Shown: positions 19,005 through 28,076, counted from the first letter of the stretch. The stretch: DNA of 35,849 bases from SLLW01 sp964388615 (GCA_964388615.1 CAYMBG010000016.1:1-35849), one strand, 5' to 3'. The notes: generated from the sequence alone by a model not told the origin. Translations and numbers: made by a program.

Positions 19005-19066
19005 CGTTGTTTCTCCCAACAATATTTGCTAAATTTACAAGCTATATTGAATTTTTTGTAAGTGTT

Positions 19067-19567
19067 ATGATTTCGTTTCGATTTAACGAGATACCCGAAG
19101 GGGTGTCCGACGAAAATTTACTGGTTGGTGCGGATGATTTGGATATGGATTTTCCCGGTATAGAACAGGTGCAGCTGCATCTCAGGTTTCATAAACGGGA
19201 AGACAATGTCCGGATCGAGTGTAACATATCCGCACAAGCCAGGCTGGTTTGTGATCGATCGCTCGATACATTTCCAATGGATCTGAAAGCCGAGTATGAG
19301 GTCGTATTCCAAACCAAAGCAGAGGAGGAGCGGGAAGATTTAGCAGGAGCACTTAAACGAATGGATCCTTCTCAAAACATACTTGATATAACCAGGGAGT
19401 TACGCGACTCACTATTGTTAAGTGTGCCTGTGAAAAAGTTGCACCCCCGATATTATGAAGGTGGAAATATAACCGAATTTGAAGCCAGCTATGGCGATAG
19501 CGAAAAAGAGATCGATCCCAGGTGGAACGAACTTAAAAAATTGAAACAAAACATTCCTAAGAATTAA
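19067..19567 (+). CDS. YceD/DUF177 family protein
   Basis: A 166-residue protein from an ATG at 19067; a TTG at 19007 would add 20 hydrophobic residues (FLPTIFAKFTSYIEFFVSV) that come from AT-rich intergenic DNA, so the ATG is preferred. The pattern VRIECNISAQARLVCDRSLD resembles the central Cys-containing strand region of DUF177/YceD, and the acidic C-terminal half ends in ...DPRWNELKKLKQNIPKN, like the family's conserved 'DPRW..L..L' ending. YceD is nearly always encoded directly before rpmF, as here (11 bp), and is linked to rRNA accumulation and ribosome function. The synteny makes the assignment strong. Confidence 0.88.
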   Translation: MISFRFNEIPEGVSDENLLVGADDLDMDFPGIEQVQLHLRFHKREDNVRIECNISAQARLVCDRSLDTFPMDLKAEYEVVFQTKAEEEREDLAGALKRMDPSQNILDITRELRDSLLLSVPVKKLHPRYYEGGNITEFEASYGDSEKEIDPRWNELKKLKQNIPKN

Positions 19568-19578
19568 CAAATCAATCT

Positions 19579-19764
19579 ATGGCACATCCAAAAAGAAAAA
19601 CATCGAAGACGCGCCGTGACAAACGTCGTTCTCATCACAAACTTGATGATGTGACTTTGGTCGAATGTCCGAACTGTGGTACCGCCCACAGGCGACACCG
19701 GGCTTGTGGCGAGTGCGGATATTACAGAGGACGCCAGGTTATCAAAGCTGCAAGTGAAGCTTGA
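19579..19764 (+). CDS. rpmF: 50S ribosomal protein L32
   Basis: 61 residues. It starts MAHPKRKTSKTRRDKRRSHH, the canonical L32 N-terminus. Four cysteines (C30, C33, C43, C46: VECPNCG and ACGECGYY) form a zinc ribbon, so this is the zinc-binding (C+) form rather than the C- paralogue induced by zinc shortage. It sits in the classic yceD-rpmF-plsX order. Confidence 0.97.
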   Translation: MAHPKRKTSKTRRDKRRSHHKLDDVTLVECPNCGTAHRRHRACGECGYYRGRQVIKAASEA

Positions 19765-19879
19765 GACCGATAACCGGCCCCTTTTAGTATGCCGGGTCTT
19801 CAAATAAAAAAACCGTTTTTGATTCCATATATGCGTTCTCATTCGTTCGGTTCAAACCTCTAACTAAAATTGTCTTCTT
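19765..19879 (+). other. rpmF-plsX spacer with possible hairpin
   Basis: A 115-bp spacer. CCGGC (19774-19778) can pair with GCCGG (19791-19795), with GACC/GGTC flanks that pair imperfectly. An A-rich rather than T-rich tract follows, so it is not a standard terminator; it could be an attenuator or processing site that lets ribosomal and lipid genes be expressed at different levels (inference). Confidence 0.25.
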
Positions 19880-20866
19880 ATGATGCAAATAGCTGTTGAT
19901 GCTGCCGGAGGTGATCACTATCCCGCCTATCCTGTAGAAGGTGCTGTACTCGCGGTGAAAGAAAACCCTGATTTGTCGGTGCTGCTTGTCGGACCCGAGT
20001 CTGAGATTATGCAAACCCTTGAAGGGCAAGAATATCCCTCGGACAGAGTCGTTGTTCATGATGCACCCGAGGTGATAGGTATGGAAGAAACACCTTCACA
20101 GGCTGTCAAAACCAAAACCCGCTCATCAATAGTTCAAGGTCTTGGCCTTCATCAAAAGGGTAAGGTAAATGCCTTCGTGAGTGCCGGAAATACCGGAGCT
20201 TTAATGGCTGCATCCGCGTTTATACTGGGACGATTGGAGGGGGTGCTTCGACCTGCCATTGGCACCTTTTTCCCGACAATTAAAGGACCGGGTTTAATGA
20301 TCGATGTCGGGGCCAATCTGGATGCGAAAGCTGAGATGCTTTTTCAATTTGGTTGCATGGGCAATATCTATGCCCGGGATATCATGGAAATTGAGTTGCC
20401 CAGAGTCGGGCTTTTAAATGTAGGTGAAGAAAAAGAGAAAGGTTCCGAGTCTCTAAAAAAAACATATCAGCTTCTCGAAGCCCTTCCCAATTTTGTAGGT
20501 AATATTGAAGGCAGGGATGTATTGTTGGGAAAAGCCGACGTATTTGTGTGTGACGGTATTGTTGGCAACATCCTGCTTAAATTTGGAGAATCTATTCCGA
20601 CAGCCTTGGAGTCCCTTTTGAAAAAAAGCATACAAAAAAAGCAGTTGGATTCTGAGCAGGCAAAAATGGTGGTTTCTGTTTTTAAGGAGACGTTTGCGCC
20701 ATTTGACTATCAGCAAATAGGTGGGGTACCTTTCCTGGGGGTCAACGGTATAAGTATGGTTGGGCATGGAGGAAGTACTCCGGTGGCCATTAAAAACATG
20801 ATCCATAATGCCGTAAAAATGGCGGAATCCGATATAAACAAAAAAATTATTACATCGATAGCATAA
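19880..20866 (+). CDS. plsX: Phosphate acyltransferase PlsX
   Basis: Converts acyl-ACP to acyl-phosphate at the membrane surface for phospholipid synthesis; 328 residues, normal for PlsX. N-terminal IAVDAAGGDHYPAYPVEGA (family DAMGGDxxP; here Met is Ala), ETPSQAVKTKTRSSIVQGL, FVSAGNTGALMAAS, LMIDVGANLDAKAEML, GLLNVGEEKEKG, VFVCDGIVGNILLKFGE and a C-terminal GVNGISMVGHGGS are the standard PlsX blocks. Two consecutive ATGs are available; the first is used here. First of the plsX-fabH-fabD-fabG gene group. Confidence 0.97.
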   Translation: MMQIAVDAAGGDHYPAYPVEGAVLAVKENPDLSVLLVGPESEIMQTLEGQEYPSDRVVVHDAPEVIGMEETPSQAVKTKTRSSIVQGLGLHQKGKVNAFVSAGNTGALMAASAFILGRLEGVLRPAIGTFFPTIKGPGLMIDVGANLDAKAEMLFQFGCMGNIYARDIMEIELPRVGLLNVGEEKEKGSESLKKTYQLLEALPNFVGNIEGRDVLLGKADVFVCDGIVGNILLKFGESIPTALESLLKKSIQKKQLDSEQAKMVVSVFKETFAPFDYQQIGGVPFLGVNGISMVGHGGSTPVAIKNMIHNAVKMAESDINKKIITSIA

Positions 20867-20916
20867 GTGTTTGCATTGCTAATCCGATATAATCAAGGAC
20901 GTGTAGAATTTATCAA

Positions 20917-21909
20917 ATGAATGCCAAAATGAAAGCCAAGGTGTCGGCTGTGGGTCATTACGTGCCGGATTATGTGCTTACCAACAAAGAGCTGGAATCC
21001 ATGGTCGAAACCAATGACGAATGGATTCGCACCCGTACAGGTATCCGTGAACGCCGCATTCTGAAGAATCCTGACAAAGCCTCCGCATTTATGGCCGCCG
21101 AGGCAGCCAAAGAGATCTTGCAACAGCGGGACATGGATCCGGATGAGATTGATGCAATAATAGTTGCCACCATTACCCCGGATTACATGTTTCCTGCTAC
21201 GGCTTGCATCACACAAACGATGATCGGGGCTACAAATGCTTATGGTTACGATCTTTCAGCGGCATGTTCCGGATTTCTTTACGCGCTTAGCTCCGGCTCG
21301 GCATTGATCGAATCGGGACAGTGTAAAAAAGTATTGGTAATTGGTTCGGATAAAATGAGTTCCATCGTCGATTATACCGACCGTGCGACCTGTATTTTGT
21401 TTGGTGATGCAGCCGCCGGTGTGCTTCTTGAGCCTGCTGAAGATGAGAATGGGGTCATAGATCATATAATGCATTCTTCGGCTGAGGGTGCGGAGGCGCT
21501 CATACAAGAGGCGGGTGGAAGCATAAAGCCCGCCACACATGACACCGTTGATCAAAGACTGCATTATATCCGGCAGGAGGGCAGGGCGGTTTTTAAAAAA
21601 GCAACCGAGGGTATGGCCGATGTGTCTGTAGAGATGATGAACAGATACAATCTGTCGGCCGAAGACATACAGTGGTTAGTGCCTCATCAGGCTAACTTGA
21701 GAATAATCGATGCTGTTGCCAGGCGTATGAACCTTGATCCCAAAAAGGTAATGATCAATATCGAAAATTATGGAAACACAACGGCGGCTACCATACCGCT
21801 GTGTTTGTATGATTGGCGAAACCAGTTGAAAAGGGGTGATAACCTGATTCTTTCTGCTTTTGGTGGAGGTTATACCTGGGGAGCAACGTATCTAAAGTGG
21901 GCTATTTAA
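20917..21909 (+). CDS. fabH: 3-oxoacyl-ACP synthase III (KAS III)
   Basis: Initiates fatty-acid synthesis by condensing an acyl-CoA with malonyl-ACP; 330 residues. The catalytic triad is intact: Cys117 in DLSAACSGFLYAL, His257 in WLVPHQANLRII and Asn287 in ENYGNTTAATIPL. The N-terminus has the signature NDEWIRTRTGIRERR. Primer specificity (acetyl versus branched) cannot be read here, although an ilvE gene downstream would fit use of branched primers. Confidence 0.97.
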   Translation: MNAKMKAKVSAVGHYVPDYVLTNKELESMVETNDEWIRTRTGIRERRILKNPDKASAFMAAEAAKEILQQRDMDPDEIDAIIVATITPDYMFPATACITQTMIGATNAYGYDLSAACSGFLYALSSGSALIESGQCKKVLVIGSDKMSSIVDYTDRATCILFGDAAAGVLLEPAEDENGVIDHIMHSSAEGAEALIQEAGGSIKPATHDTVDQRLHYIRQEGRAVFKKATEGMADVSVEMMNRYNLSAEDIQWLVPHQANLRIIDAVARRMNLDPKKVMINIENYGNTTAATIPLCLYDWRNQLKRGDNLILSAFGGGYTWGATYLKWAI

Positions 21910-21919
21910 ATAATTACGT

Positions 21920-22807
21920 ATGAAGAAAGCATATCTTTTTCCTGGTCAGGGCTCCCAATTCAAGGGCATGGGCAAGCAACATTATCAATTTGACGGCGAT
22001 TTTAAAAAGCGCTGTGATCAGGCGGATGAGATTCTGGGTTACCGTATAACCGAGGTTATGTTTGAAGGCGATGAAGAATCACTAACCCAGACCAGGTATA
22101 CCCAACCGGCACTGTTCCTGCATGGTTGTGCACGATTTGAAATGCTTGGTCATCGTGCTGATGTTGTGGCCGGTCACAGCCTCGGGGAATATACCGCGCT
22201 GGTCGCGGCAGGTGTCCTTTCTTTTGAAGATGCTTTGGCAACCGTTCAAAAGCGAGCAGAACTCATGCAAAAGGCAGGAGAAGAGAGCCAGGGTTCCATG
22301 GCTGCGGTAATCGGTTTGGAGGAATCGGTGGTCGAGCAAATATGCGACAACCTCATGAAAGAGGAAAAGGGAGTCGTCGTTCCGGCGAACTACAATGCAA
22401 CGGGACAAGTGGTTATCTCGGGAGATGAAGAGCGTGTTCAGGCGGCTGTTGAAAAAATGAAGGAGGCAGGTGCTAAAATGGCTAAAAAACTGCCTGTTAG
22501 CGGAGCATTTCACTCCTCCTTGATGAAGCCGGCCCATGAGCAACTTGACCTTATCATTGACAAACTTTCCTTTCATACTCCGAAGGCTTTTGTATATTCC
22601 AATTACTCCGGCAGCGGTTCGGATGATCCCGGAGTACTCAAGGAAAATCTCAAACGACAGATGTTGAATCCTGTTCGCTGGGCCCGGACGATTCAGACAA
22701 TGCATCAAGATGGAATCCGTCACTTTATAGAAACTGGTCCCGGTTCTGTTTTACAGGGTTTGGTAAAGCGAACAGTAAAGAATGTGGAAATTTCAGGCTT
22801 TCAGTGA
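21920..22807 (+). CDS. fabD: Malonyl-CoA:ACP transacylase
   Basis: Loads malonyl groups onto acyl carrier protein; 295 residues. N-terminal FPGQGSQFKGMG, nucleophile Ser87 in VAGHSLGEYTALVAAG, the conserved QxxR-like region KRAELMQKAG and the catalytic His198 in VSGAFHSSLMKPA. It starts 10 bp after fabH, indicating co-transcription. Confidence 0.97.
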   Translation: MKKAYLFPGQGSQFKGMGKQHYQFDGDFKKRCDQADEILGYRITEVMFEGDEESLTQTRYTQPALFLHGCARFEMLGHRADVVAGHSLGEYTALVAAGVLSFEDALATVQKRAELMQKAGEESQGSMAAVIGLEESVVEQICDNLMKEEKGVVVPANYNATGQVVISGDEERVQAAVEKMKEAGAKMAKKLPVSGAFHSSLMKPAHEQLDLIIDKLSFHTPKAFVYSNYSGSGSDDPGVLKENLKRQMLNPVRWARTIQTMHQDGIRHFIETGPGSVLQGLVKRTVKNVEISGFQ

Positions 22808-22842
22808 TTTGATTTTACCATAAAAGAAAAAACAGACTTTTT

Positions 22843-23601
22843 ATGAGCTCAACAGATTATTCCCTAAAAGGAAAAACGGCACTGGTTACCGGCGGCAGCA
22901 GAGGCATCGGTAAAGCTATCGCATTAGAGTTGGCCGAAGCCGGAGCCGATGTTTTGATAACGTACGCACGATCCTCGGAGGCCGCTGATCAGGTAACCCG
23001 GCAAATAAAGGAATCGGGCCGAAATGCACGCGCAATTCAGGCCGATGCTGTGGACACTAAAGAAGCTGAGCAGGTGATGAAAGTTGCTCAGGATGAATTT
23101 GGGGGGCTGGACATACTGGTGAATAATGCCGGTATCACCCGTGATAACCTGATCATGCGTATGAGTGAAGAGCAGTGGGATGATGTGATCCAAACCAACC
23201 TGAAAAGTGTTTTCAACTATTCGAAAGCTGCCATCAGACCCATGATGAAAAAACGAGATGGGGTCATTATCAATCTCGGGTCGGTTGTTGGTAGTGCCGG
23301 AAATGCAGGTCAAACGAATTATGCAGCTTCCAAAGCGGGTATTGTAGGATTTTCAAAATCCCTGGCAAAAGAAGTTGCCTCACGTAATATCAGGGTCAAT
23401 GTTGTCGCACCAGGATACATTACCACAGAAATGACCGGGCAACTCGATGAAAATGTATTGAAAGCAATAGAAGATTCCATACCTTTACACCGGGCAGGAA
23501 AACCGGATGAAATTGCAGCAACCGTGCGTTTTCTTGCATCAGGACCCGCATCGTATATCACCGGAGCGGTCATACCTGTAGATGGTGGTATGGGAATGTA
23601 G
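22843..23601 (+). CDS. fabG: 3-oxoacyl-ACP reductase
   Basis: NADPH-dependent short-chain dehydrogenase for the first reduction of the elongation cycle; 252 residues. Cofactor motif TGGSRGIGKA (~16-25), NNAG (~94-97), catalytic Ser147 (INLGSVVG), Tyr160 and Lys164 (TNYAASKAG), and the C-terminal PVDGGMGM ending usual for FabG. Located 35 bp after fabD in the canonical fabD-fabG-acpP order. Confidence 0.96.
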   Translation: MSSTDYSLKGKTALVTGGSRGIGKAIALELAEAGADVLITYARSSEAADQVTRQIKESGRNARAIQADAVDTKEAEQVMKVAQDEFGGLDILVNNAGITRDNLIMRMSEEQWDDVIQTNLKSVFNYSKAAIRPMMKKRDGVIINLGSVVGSAGNAGQTNYAASKAGIVGFSKSLAKEVASRNIRVNVVAPGYITTEMTGQLDENVLKAIEDSIPLHRAGKPDEIAATVRFLASGPASYITGAVIPVDGGMGM

Positions 23602-23611
23602 CTTCTTCAAT

Positions 23612-23640
23612 TTTGTTGATTATACTTGAATCTATTTTTA
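23612..23640 (+). promoter_or_regulatory. Candidate acpP promoter
   Basis: TTTG (23612-23615) and TATTTTTA (23633-23640) are 17 bp apart in the 127-bp fabG-acpP spacer. They fit the Bacteroidota -33 TTTG and -7 TAnnTTTG motifs with one mismatch (final G to A). A separate strong promoter would suit acpP, whose product is normally much more abundant than its neighbours. Confidence 0.4.
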
Positions 23641-23728
23641 TTATAAAAGGCATTTAAGCGAGCCCATGGGAAAAACCAAGAATCGCGAAAACAAACAGAT
23701 AACTCATAACATATAAAGGTACCAGAAC

Positions 23729-23968
23729 ATGGCGCAAGATATCGAGGCAAAAGTAAAATCCATTATCGTTGACAAGCTTGGGGTTGATGAATCCGAAGTG
23801 ACGAATGAAGCAAACTTCACCAATGATCTGGGTGCAGATTCCCTGGATACGGTTGAATTGATCATGGAATTCGAAAAGGAGTTCGACATCAGCATTCCGG
23901 ATGAAGATGCTGAAAACATTGCTATGGTTGGTGATGCAATTAATTATTTGAAAGGAAAAATTTCCTGA
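23729..23968 (+). CDS. acpP: Acyl carrier protein
   Basis: 79 residues, acidic and helical, carrying acyl chains on a 4'-phosphopantetheine arm. The attachment Ser38 is in NDLGADSLDTVELIMEFE, the canonical DSL motif. N-terminus IEAKVKSIIVDKLGV is also typical. It lies between fabG and fabF as in most bacteria. An AAAGG stretch ~10 bp upstream of the ATG is one of the few purine-rich leaders in the window. Confidence 0.97.
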   Translation: MAQDIEAKVKSIIVDKLGVDESEVTNEANFTNDLGADSLDTVELIMEFEKEFDISIPDEDAENIAMVGDAINYLKGKIS

Positions 23969-23994
23969 AGCAGCTACGCATTAGTGAGTAAATA

Positions 23995-25239
23995 ATGGCA
24001 AAACGTAGAGTAGTTATTACCGGTCTGGGGGCCATGACACCGATAGGTAAAGGCGCTCCTGAGTTCTGGAATGGACTGGTGTCTGGAAAAAGCGGTGCTC
24101 GAGCGGTCAAAGATTTTGATGTCACCGACCTTCCAACCCGGTTTGCAGCCCAGATTGATGATTATGATGCTTCCGAATACATGAAGCCGAAAGAAGCACG
24201 GCGTATGGACAAGTATTGTCAATACGCGATGATAAGCACACAAGAAGCCATCGAGGACGCGAAACTCGATACGCAACAGATGGATAAAGACCGGGTTTCT
24301 GTGCTTGTCGGAAGCGGGATTGGTGGAATGCAAACCTTTTACAACCAGTCCGTGGAGTTCCATGACAAAGGACCCCGGGGGGTTTCTCCCTTTTTTATCC
24401 CCATGTTAATACCGGATATGGCAGCCGGGCAGATATCAATCAAGTACGGATTCCGGGGCCCCAATTATTGTGTTGTTTCGGCATGTGCAACCGGTTCACA
24501 TAATATCGGCTTGGGTTATGACACCATAGTCAATGATCAAGCAGATTATGTGATTTGTGGTGGGAGCGAGGCTCCGGTCTTTGATTTGGGAATGGCAAGC
24601 TTCAACGCCGTAAGAGCCATGTCCACAAGAAATGATTCACCAGAAACCGCTTCAAGACCGTTTGACAAAACACGCGATGGATTTGTTCTCGGTGAAGGGT
24701 CAGGAATCATGGTCCTTGAGACACTCGACTCTGCGATAAATAGAGGCGCACGGATATATGGGGAAATAACAGGCTATGGGTTTTCAGCTGATGCACATCA
24801 CATCACGGCGCCTGACCCTGATGGAAAAGGAGTGATTCTGGCGATGAACTCTGCTCTGAAAGCCGCCGGTATCAAGCCGGAAGATGTCAGTCACATTAAT
24901 TTGCACGGGACGTCCACACCTCTGGGTGATGTGGCGGAGACCAACTCCATCAAAAAAGTGTTTGGGGAACATTCTTACAAGATGAACCTCAACTCCACCA
25001 AGTCGATGACAGGCCATACGCTTGGAGCTGCCGGAGCCATTGAGTCAATAGCTGCTTTATTGGCAATATACCACGGGATAATTCCCCCTACCATCAATTA
25101 TGAACATCCCGATCCGGAATGTGATCTCAATTACACGACCAATGAGGCGGAAGTAAGAGACATTACATATGGCATCAACAATGCATTTGGGTTCGGTGGA
25201 CACAACACCAGTCTGGTATTCAAAAAGTTCAAGGAATAG
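23995..25239 (+). CDS. fabF: 3-oxoacyl-ACP synthase II
   Basis: Elongating ketoacyl-ACP synthase; 414 residues. Cys164 (VVSACATGSHNIG), His304 (INLHGTSTPLGD) and His341 (KSMTGHTLGAAG) form the catalytic set, and the N-terminus RRVVITGLGAMTPIGKG is diagnostic. It follows acpP by 26 bp. The stop codon overlaps the GTG start of rnc by one base (TAGTG). Confidence 0.97.
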   Translation: MAKRRVVITGLGAMTPIGKGAPEFWNGLVSGKSGARAVKDFDVTDLPTRFAAQIDDYDASEYMKPKEARRMDKYCQYAMISTQEAIEDAKLDTQQMDKDRVSVLVGSGIGGMQTFYNQSVEFHDKGPRGVSPFFIPMLIPDMAAGQISIKYGFRGPNYCVVSACATGSHNIGLGYDTIVNDQADYVICGGSEAPVFDLGMASFNAVRAMSTRNDSPETASRPFDKTRDGFVLGEGSGIMVLETLDSAINRGARIYGEITGYGFSADAHHITAPDPDGKGVILAMNSALKAAGIKPEDVSHINLHGTSTPLGDVAETNSIKKVFGEHSYKMNLNSTKSMTGHTLGAAGAIESIAALLAIYHGIIPPTINYEHPDPECDLNYTTNEAEVRDITYGINNAFGFGGHNTSLVFKKFKE

Positions 25240-25985
25240 TGATTAAGCGGATCCGGGCTTTTTACGAGCAGATCAAGCTCGGCAAAGCACATCGTGAAAA
25301 GATTGGAAAGCTCGAAAAAAAAATTGGTCTGCCAGTCAGGCAGCCAAAATTGTACCTGAAAGCGCTTAGGCACCGGTCCTTTGTAGTTGAAAACGGAATG
25401 GATCCAAGTCAGTCCTATGAACAGCTGGAGTTTTTAGGGGATGCTGTACTTGACCTTATTGTCTCGGAAATCATTTTGGAAACCTATCCGGAATCCGATG
25501 AAGGTTTGCTGACTCAGCTTCGATCTCGGCTTGTTAAGGGGGAAACGCTTGCTCAAATGGCCCGGTATTTTCAACTGACAGATTTTATTGAGCTCGGAGG
25601 TCGTGTCAGAAACCAGGGTGTGGAACACACCGAGAATGTATTGGAAGATGTGTTTGAGGCCTTAGTTGGTGCGATATTCAAAGATCACGGGTATTTGTGT
25701 TGCCGTAACTTTGTGAAAAATCTTTATGATAAAAATATTATTCTGGATGAAGTGATTTCTACCAGTGACAACTATAAAAGCATGTTGCTCGAACTGGTGC
25801 AATCAAGCAGGAAATCTGCACCGGTTTACAAGATTGTGCGCGAAACCGGACCGGGACACCAAAAATTATTTGATGTAGAGGTACTGGTTGACGATCACGT
25901 TCTGGGTGCAGGCACAGGAAAAAACAAAAAAAAGGCAGAGCAAGAAGCGGCAAAAGTGGCATTGGAATCATTAAAAATGTTATAG
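25239..25985 (+). CDS. rnc: Ribonuclease III
   Basis: Double-stranded-RNA endonuclease processing rRNA precursors and structured mRNAs; 248 residues. The signature EQLEFLGDAVLDL (61-73) carries catalytic Glu64 and Asp68; the second acidic pair Asp137 and Glu140 lies in ENVLEDVFEALVGAIF. The C-terminal ~75 residues are a double-stranded-RNA-binding domain (YKSMLLELVQ ... GTGKNKKKAEQEAAKVAL). The start is GTG at 25239-25241, sharing a G with the fabF stop, which implies translational coupling. The N-terminus has ~30 extra basic residues before the catalytic domain. Gene order fabF-rnc matches many bacteria. Confidence 0.95.
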   Translation: MIKRIRAFYEQIKLGKAHREKIGKLEKKIGLPVRQPKLYLKALRHRSFVVENGMDPSQSYEQLEFLGDAVLDLIVSEIILETYPESDEGLLTQLRSRLVKGETLAQMARYFQLTDFIELGGRVRNQGVEHTENVLEDVFEALVGAIFKDHGYLCCRNFVKNLYDKNIILDEVISTSDNYKSMLLELVQSSRKSAPVYKIVRETGPGHQKLFDVEVLVDDHVLGAGTGKNKKKAEQEAAKVALESLKML

Positions 25986-26062
25986 GGATTGTAAACGAGT
26001 AGCATTCCTTATATACTGGTCTTGTTAAATCGGTTTTGTTAATCAATTAATGCGGGTGTAAT

Positions 26063-27139
26063 ATGGCAAAGTTGAACGTTACGGTTGAGAGAACTTCAAA
26101 TTCGCGTATCTCTGAAATCGATTTTGGAAATCTGATATTCGGGGAGCAGTTTTCAGATCATCAACTTGAAGTATATTTTGAGAATGGGCGATGGCAGCAT
26201 CCCAAAATTACCCCCTATGCGCCTATACCCATGTATCCTGCAGTGGCAGCATTACATTATGGACAAGCGGTTTTTGAGGGCATGAAGGCTTACAGGTATC
26301 GTGACAATAAAGCCAATATTTTTCGTATTAATGCGCATTATGATCGTTTTCGCCGCTCTTGCAAACGAGTATGCATTCCAGAAATCCCTGAAGACTATTT
26401 CATAGAAGGCTTGAAAACCCTTATTGATATTGAACGCTCTTGGGTTCCGTCTGAAAAGTTCAAGTCACTATACATCAGGCCTATTGTTTTTGCATCCGAT
26501 CAGACACTTGGCTTACGTTCGTCCAAAACATACCGGTTTCATATCATATGCAGCCCGGTAGGCGACTACTATGCGGAAGGCATCAAACCTATACGTCTGA
26601 CCACCATGCCTGAATACGTACGGGCTGTCAAGGGTGGTGTTGGAGATGCGAAGGTTCCTGGTAACTATGCAGCCAGTCTGGAACCAACAAGCAAAGCCCA
26701 GGAGATGGGTTACACGCAGGTTCTTTGGCTGGATGCAGTGGAACATAAATACGTTGAAGAGGTGGGAAGTATGAATATCTTCTTCTACATAGGCGACACG
26801 CTGGTTACTCCACCACTTGTCGGCAGTATTCTCCCAGGCGTGACACGTAATTCGGTTTTACAGCTCGCTCGACAGCAGGGAATGAAAATCGAAGAAAGAC
26901 CCGTATCCATTGATGAACTTGCCGATCACAGCAAAAATGGAGAACTGAAAGAGATTTTTGGTTCGGGGACCGCGGCGGTCATTTCACCTGTGGGTGTCAT
27001 ACATCATCAGGGACGTGAAATTTCGGTCTCATCCTCCACGGAGGAGATGGGACCTGTCGCCCGTTGGTTTTATGACCGTATCACGGGTATTCAATATGGT
27101 GAAATTGAGGATTCCAACTCCTGGTGCACGATTGTTTGA
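26063..27139 (+). CDS. ilvE: Branched-chain amino acid aminotransferase
   Basis: PLP-dependent class IV aminotransferase for the last step of Leu, Ile and Val synthesis and the first step of their breakdown; 358 residues, the longer form shared with eukaryotic BCATs and many Bacteroidota and Gram-positive enzymes. LHYGQAVFEGMKAYR (~65-79), the PLP lysine at ~197 in GDAKVPGNYAASL, VEEVGSMNIFF (~231-241) and the phosphate-binding IFGSGTAAVISPVG are visible. It has its own 77-bp leader after rnc and could share a transcript with thyA (30 bp downstream). Its product can supply branched-chain acyl primers, a plausible but untested link to the fab genes. Confidence 0.94.
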   Translation: MAKLNVTVERTSNSRISEIDFGNLIFGEQFSDHQLEVYFENGRWQHPKITPYAPIPMYPAVAALHYGQAVFEGMKAYRYRDNKANIFRINAHYDRFRRSCKRVCIPEIPEDYFIEGLKTLIDIERSWVPSEKFKSLYIRPIVFASDQTLGLRSSKTYRFHIICSPVGDYYAEGIKPIRLTTMPEYVRAVKGGVGDAKVPGNYAASLEPTSKAQEMGYTQVLWLDAVEHKYVEEVGSMNIFFYIGDTLVTPPLVGSILPGVTRNSVLQLARQQGMKIEERPVSIDELADHSKNGELKEIFGSGTAAVISPVGVIHHQGREISVSSSTEEMGPVARWFYDRITGIQYGEIEDSNSWCTIV

Positions 27140-27169
27140 TCTTCTCCACCCCATTTTAATACATGTTAT

Positions 27170-28018
27170 ATGAAGGCATATCTGGAATTGGTCAACCGGG
27201 TGCTCACCAATGGCACCAGAAAAAAAAATCGAACCGGAATAGATACCCTCTCTTCATTTGCCGAATTCTATAAGGTAAACTTGTCGGATGGTTTTCCACT
27301 TTTAACCACGAAAAAAGTCCCGTTTCGCTCGGTCATTCTGGAGCTACTGTGGTATCTCAGAGGGGAGGATCATATTCGTTGGCTTAGAGATGAGATGGAT
27401 TGTCACATTTGGGATGCATGGGCGGATGAAAATGGTCATGTGGGTCCCATTTATCCGATCATGTGGCGACGTTTTCCCTATTATGTCGAGGAGGGGGTCA
27501 AGTTGGAGGGTAATGCCGGAATCGTCCAAAAGCAGGTGTACAAAAAGAAGGAGTTTGACCAGATTCATAATGCCATTGAAATGCTGAAAACCGAGCCTGA
27601 AAGCCGCAGAATCGTTGTCAGTGCATGGCATCCCGGACTCCTGAAAGAGATGGCACTACCTCCTTGCCATGTCATGTTCATTTTTTCTGTATCCAACGGG
27701 CATTTGAATTGTCATTTGACGCAACGCTCCGGCGACATCGCCCTTGGAATCCCGTTTAATCTGGCTTGCTACTCGGCATTGACTATGCTCATGGCCAAAA
27801 TCGTGGGACTCAAACCCGGTTTTTTTGCTCATACGATTGTGGATGCACATATCTATGTTAATCACATAGAGGGCCTCCGGGAGCAAGTTTCCCGTACACC
27901 AGGTAAATTACCGACACTTGAAGTTCATGGAACGGATATTGACCGTTTGACGCTTGATGATTTTGAGTTGAAAGGCTACCACCCTCAACCTCGGATTCGT
28001 TTCGAAGTGGCTGTTTGA
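27170..28018 (+). CDS. thyA: Thymidylate synthase (ThyA type)
   Basis: Methylates dUMP to dTMP with methylene-tetrahydrofolate; 282 residues. Catalytic Cys166 in MALPPCHVMFIF, dUMP-binding ESRRIVVSAWHP, QRSGDIALGIPFNLACY and the H-x-Y motif DAHIYVNHIEGLREQ are all present. It is somewhat longer than E. coli ThyA (264) through a loop around residues 105-130. It is followed by folA, which regenerates the tetrahydrofolate it oxidises. Confidence 0.97.
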   Translation: MKAYLELVNRVLTNGTRKKNRTGIDTLSSFAEFYKVNLSDGFPLLTTKKVPFRSVILELLWYLRGEDHIRWLRDEMDCHIWDAWADENGHVGPIYPIMWRRFPYYVEEGVKLEGNAGIVQKQVYKKKEFDQIHNAIEMLKTEPESRRIVVSAWHPGLLKEMALPPCHVMFIFSVSNGHLNCHLTQRSGDIALGIPFNLACYSALTMLMAKIVGLKPGFFAHTIVDAHIYVNHIEGLREQVSRTPGKLPTLEVHGTDIDRLTLDDFELKGYHPQPRIRFEVAV

Positions 28019-28021
28019 GTG

Positions 28022-28039
28022 TTCGGGTATTTTCCCGAA
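28022..28039 (+). repeat. Perfect hairpin in the thyA-folA spacer
   Basis: TTCGGG (28022-28027) and CCCGAA (28034-28039) form a perfect 6-bp stem around TATTTT, three bases after the thyA stop. No T-run follows, so it may be a weak attenuator or an mRNA-stabilising element rather than a strong terminator. Confidence 0.4.
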
Positions 28040-28076
28040 GTGATGATTATAAACCTATTAGGCAACCGGCTAAGCT

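Noticed and set aside
19007..19066. TTG-initiated 20-residue extension of the YceD-like protein
   Set aside because: Hydrophobic translation of AT-rich spacer DNA; the ATG at 19067 fits the family N-terminus.
19848..19870. GGTTCAAACC resembling a tRNA T-arm
   Set aside because: No pairing stem, acceptor or anticodon arm can be built around it.
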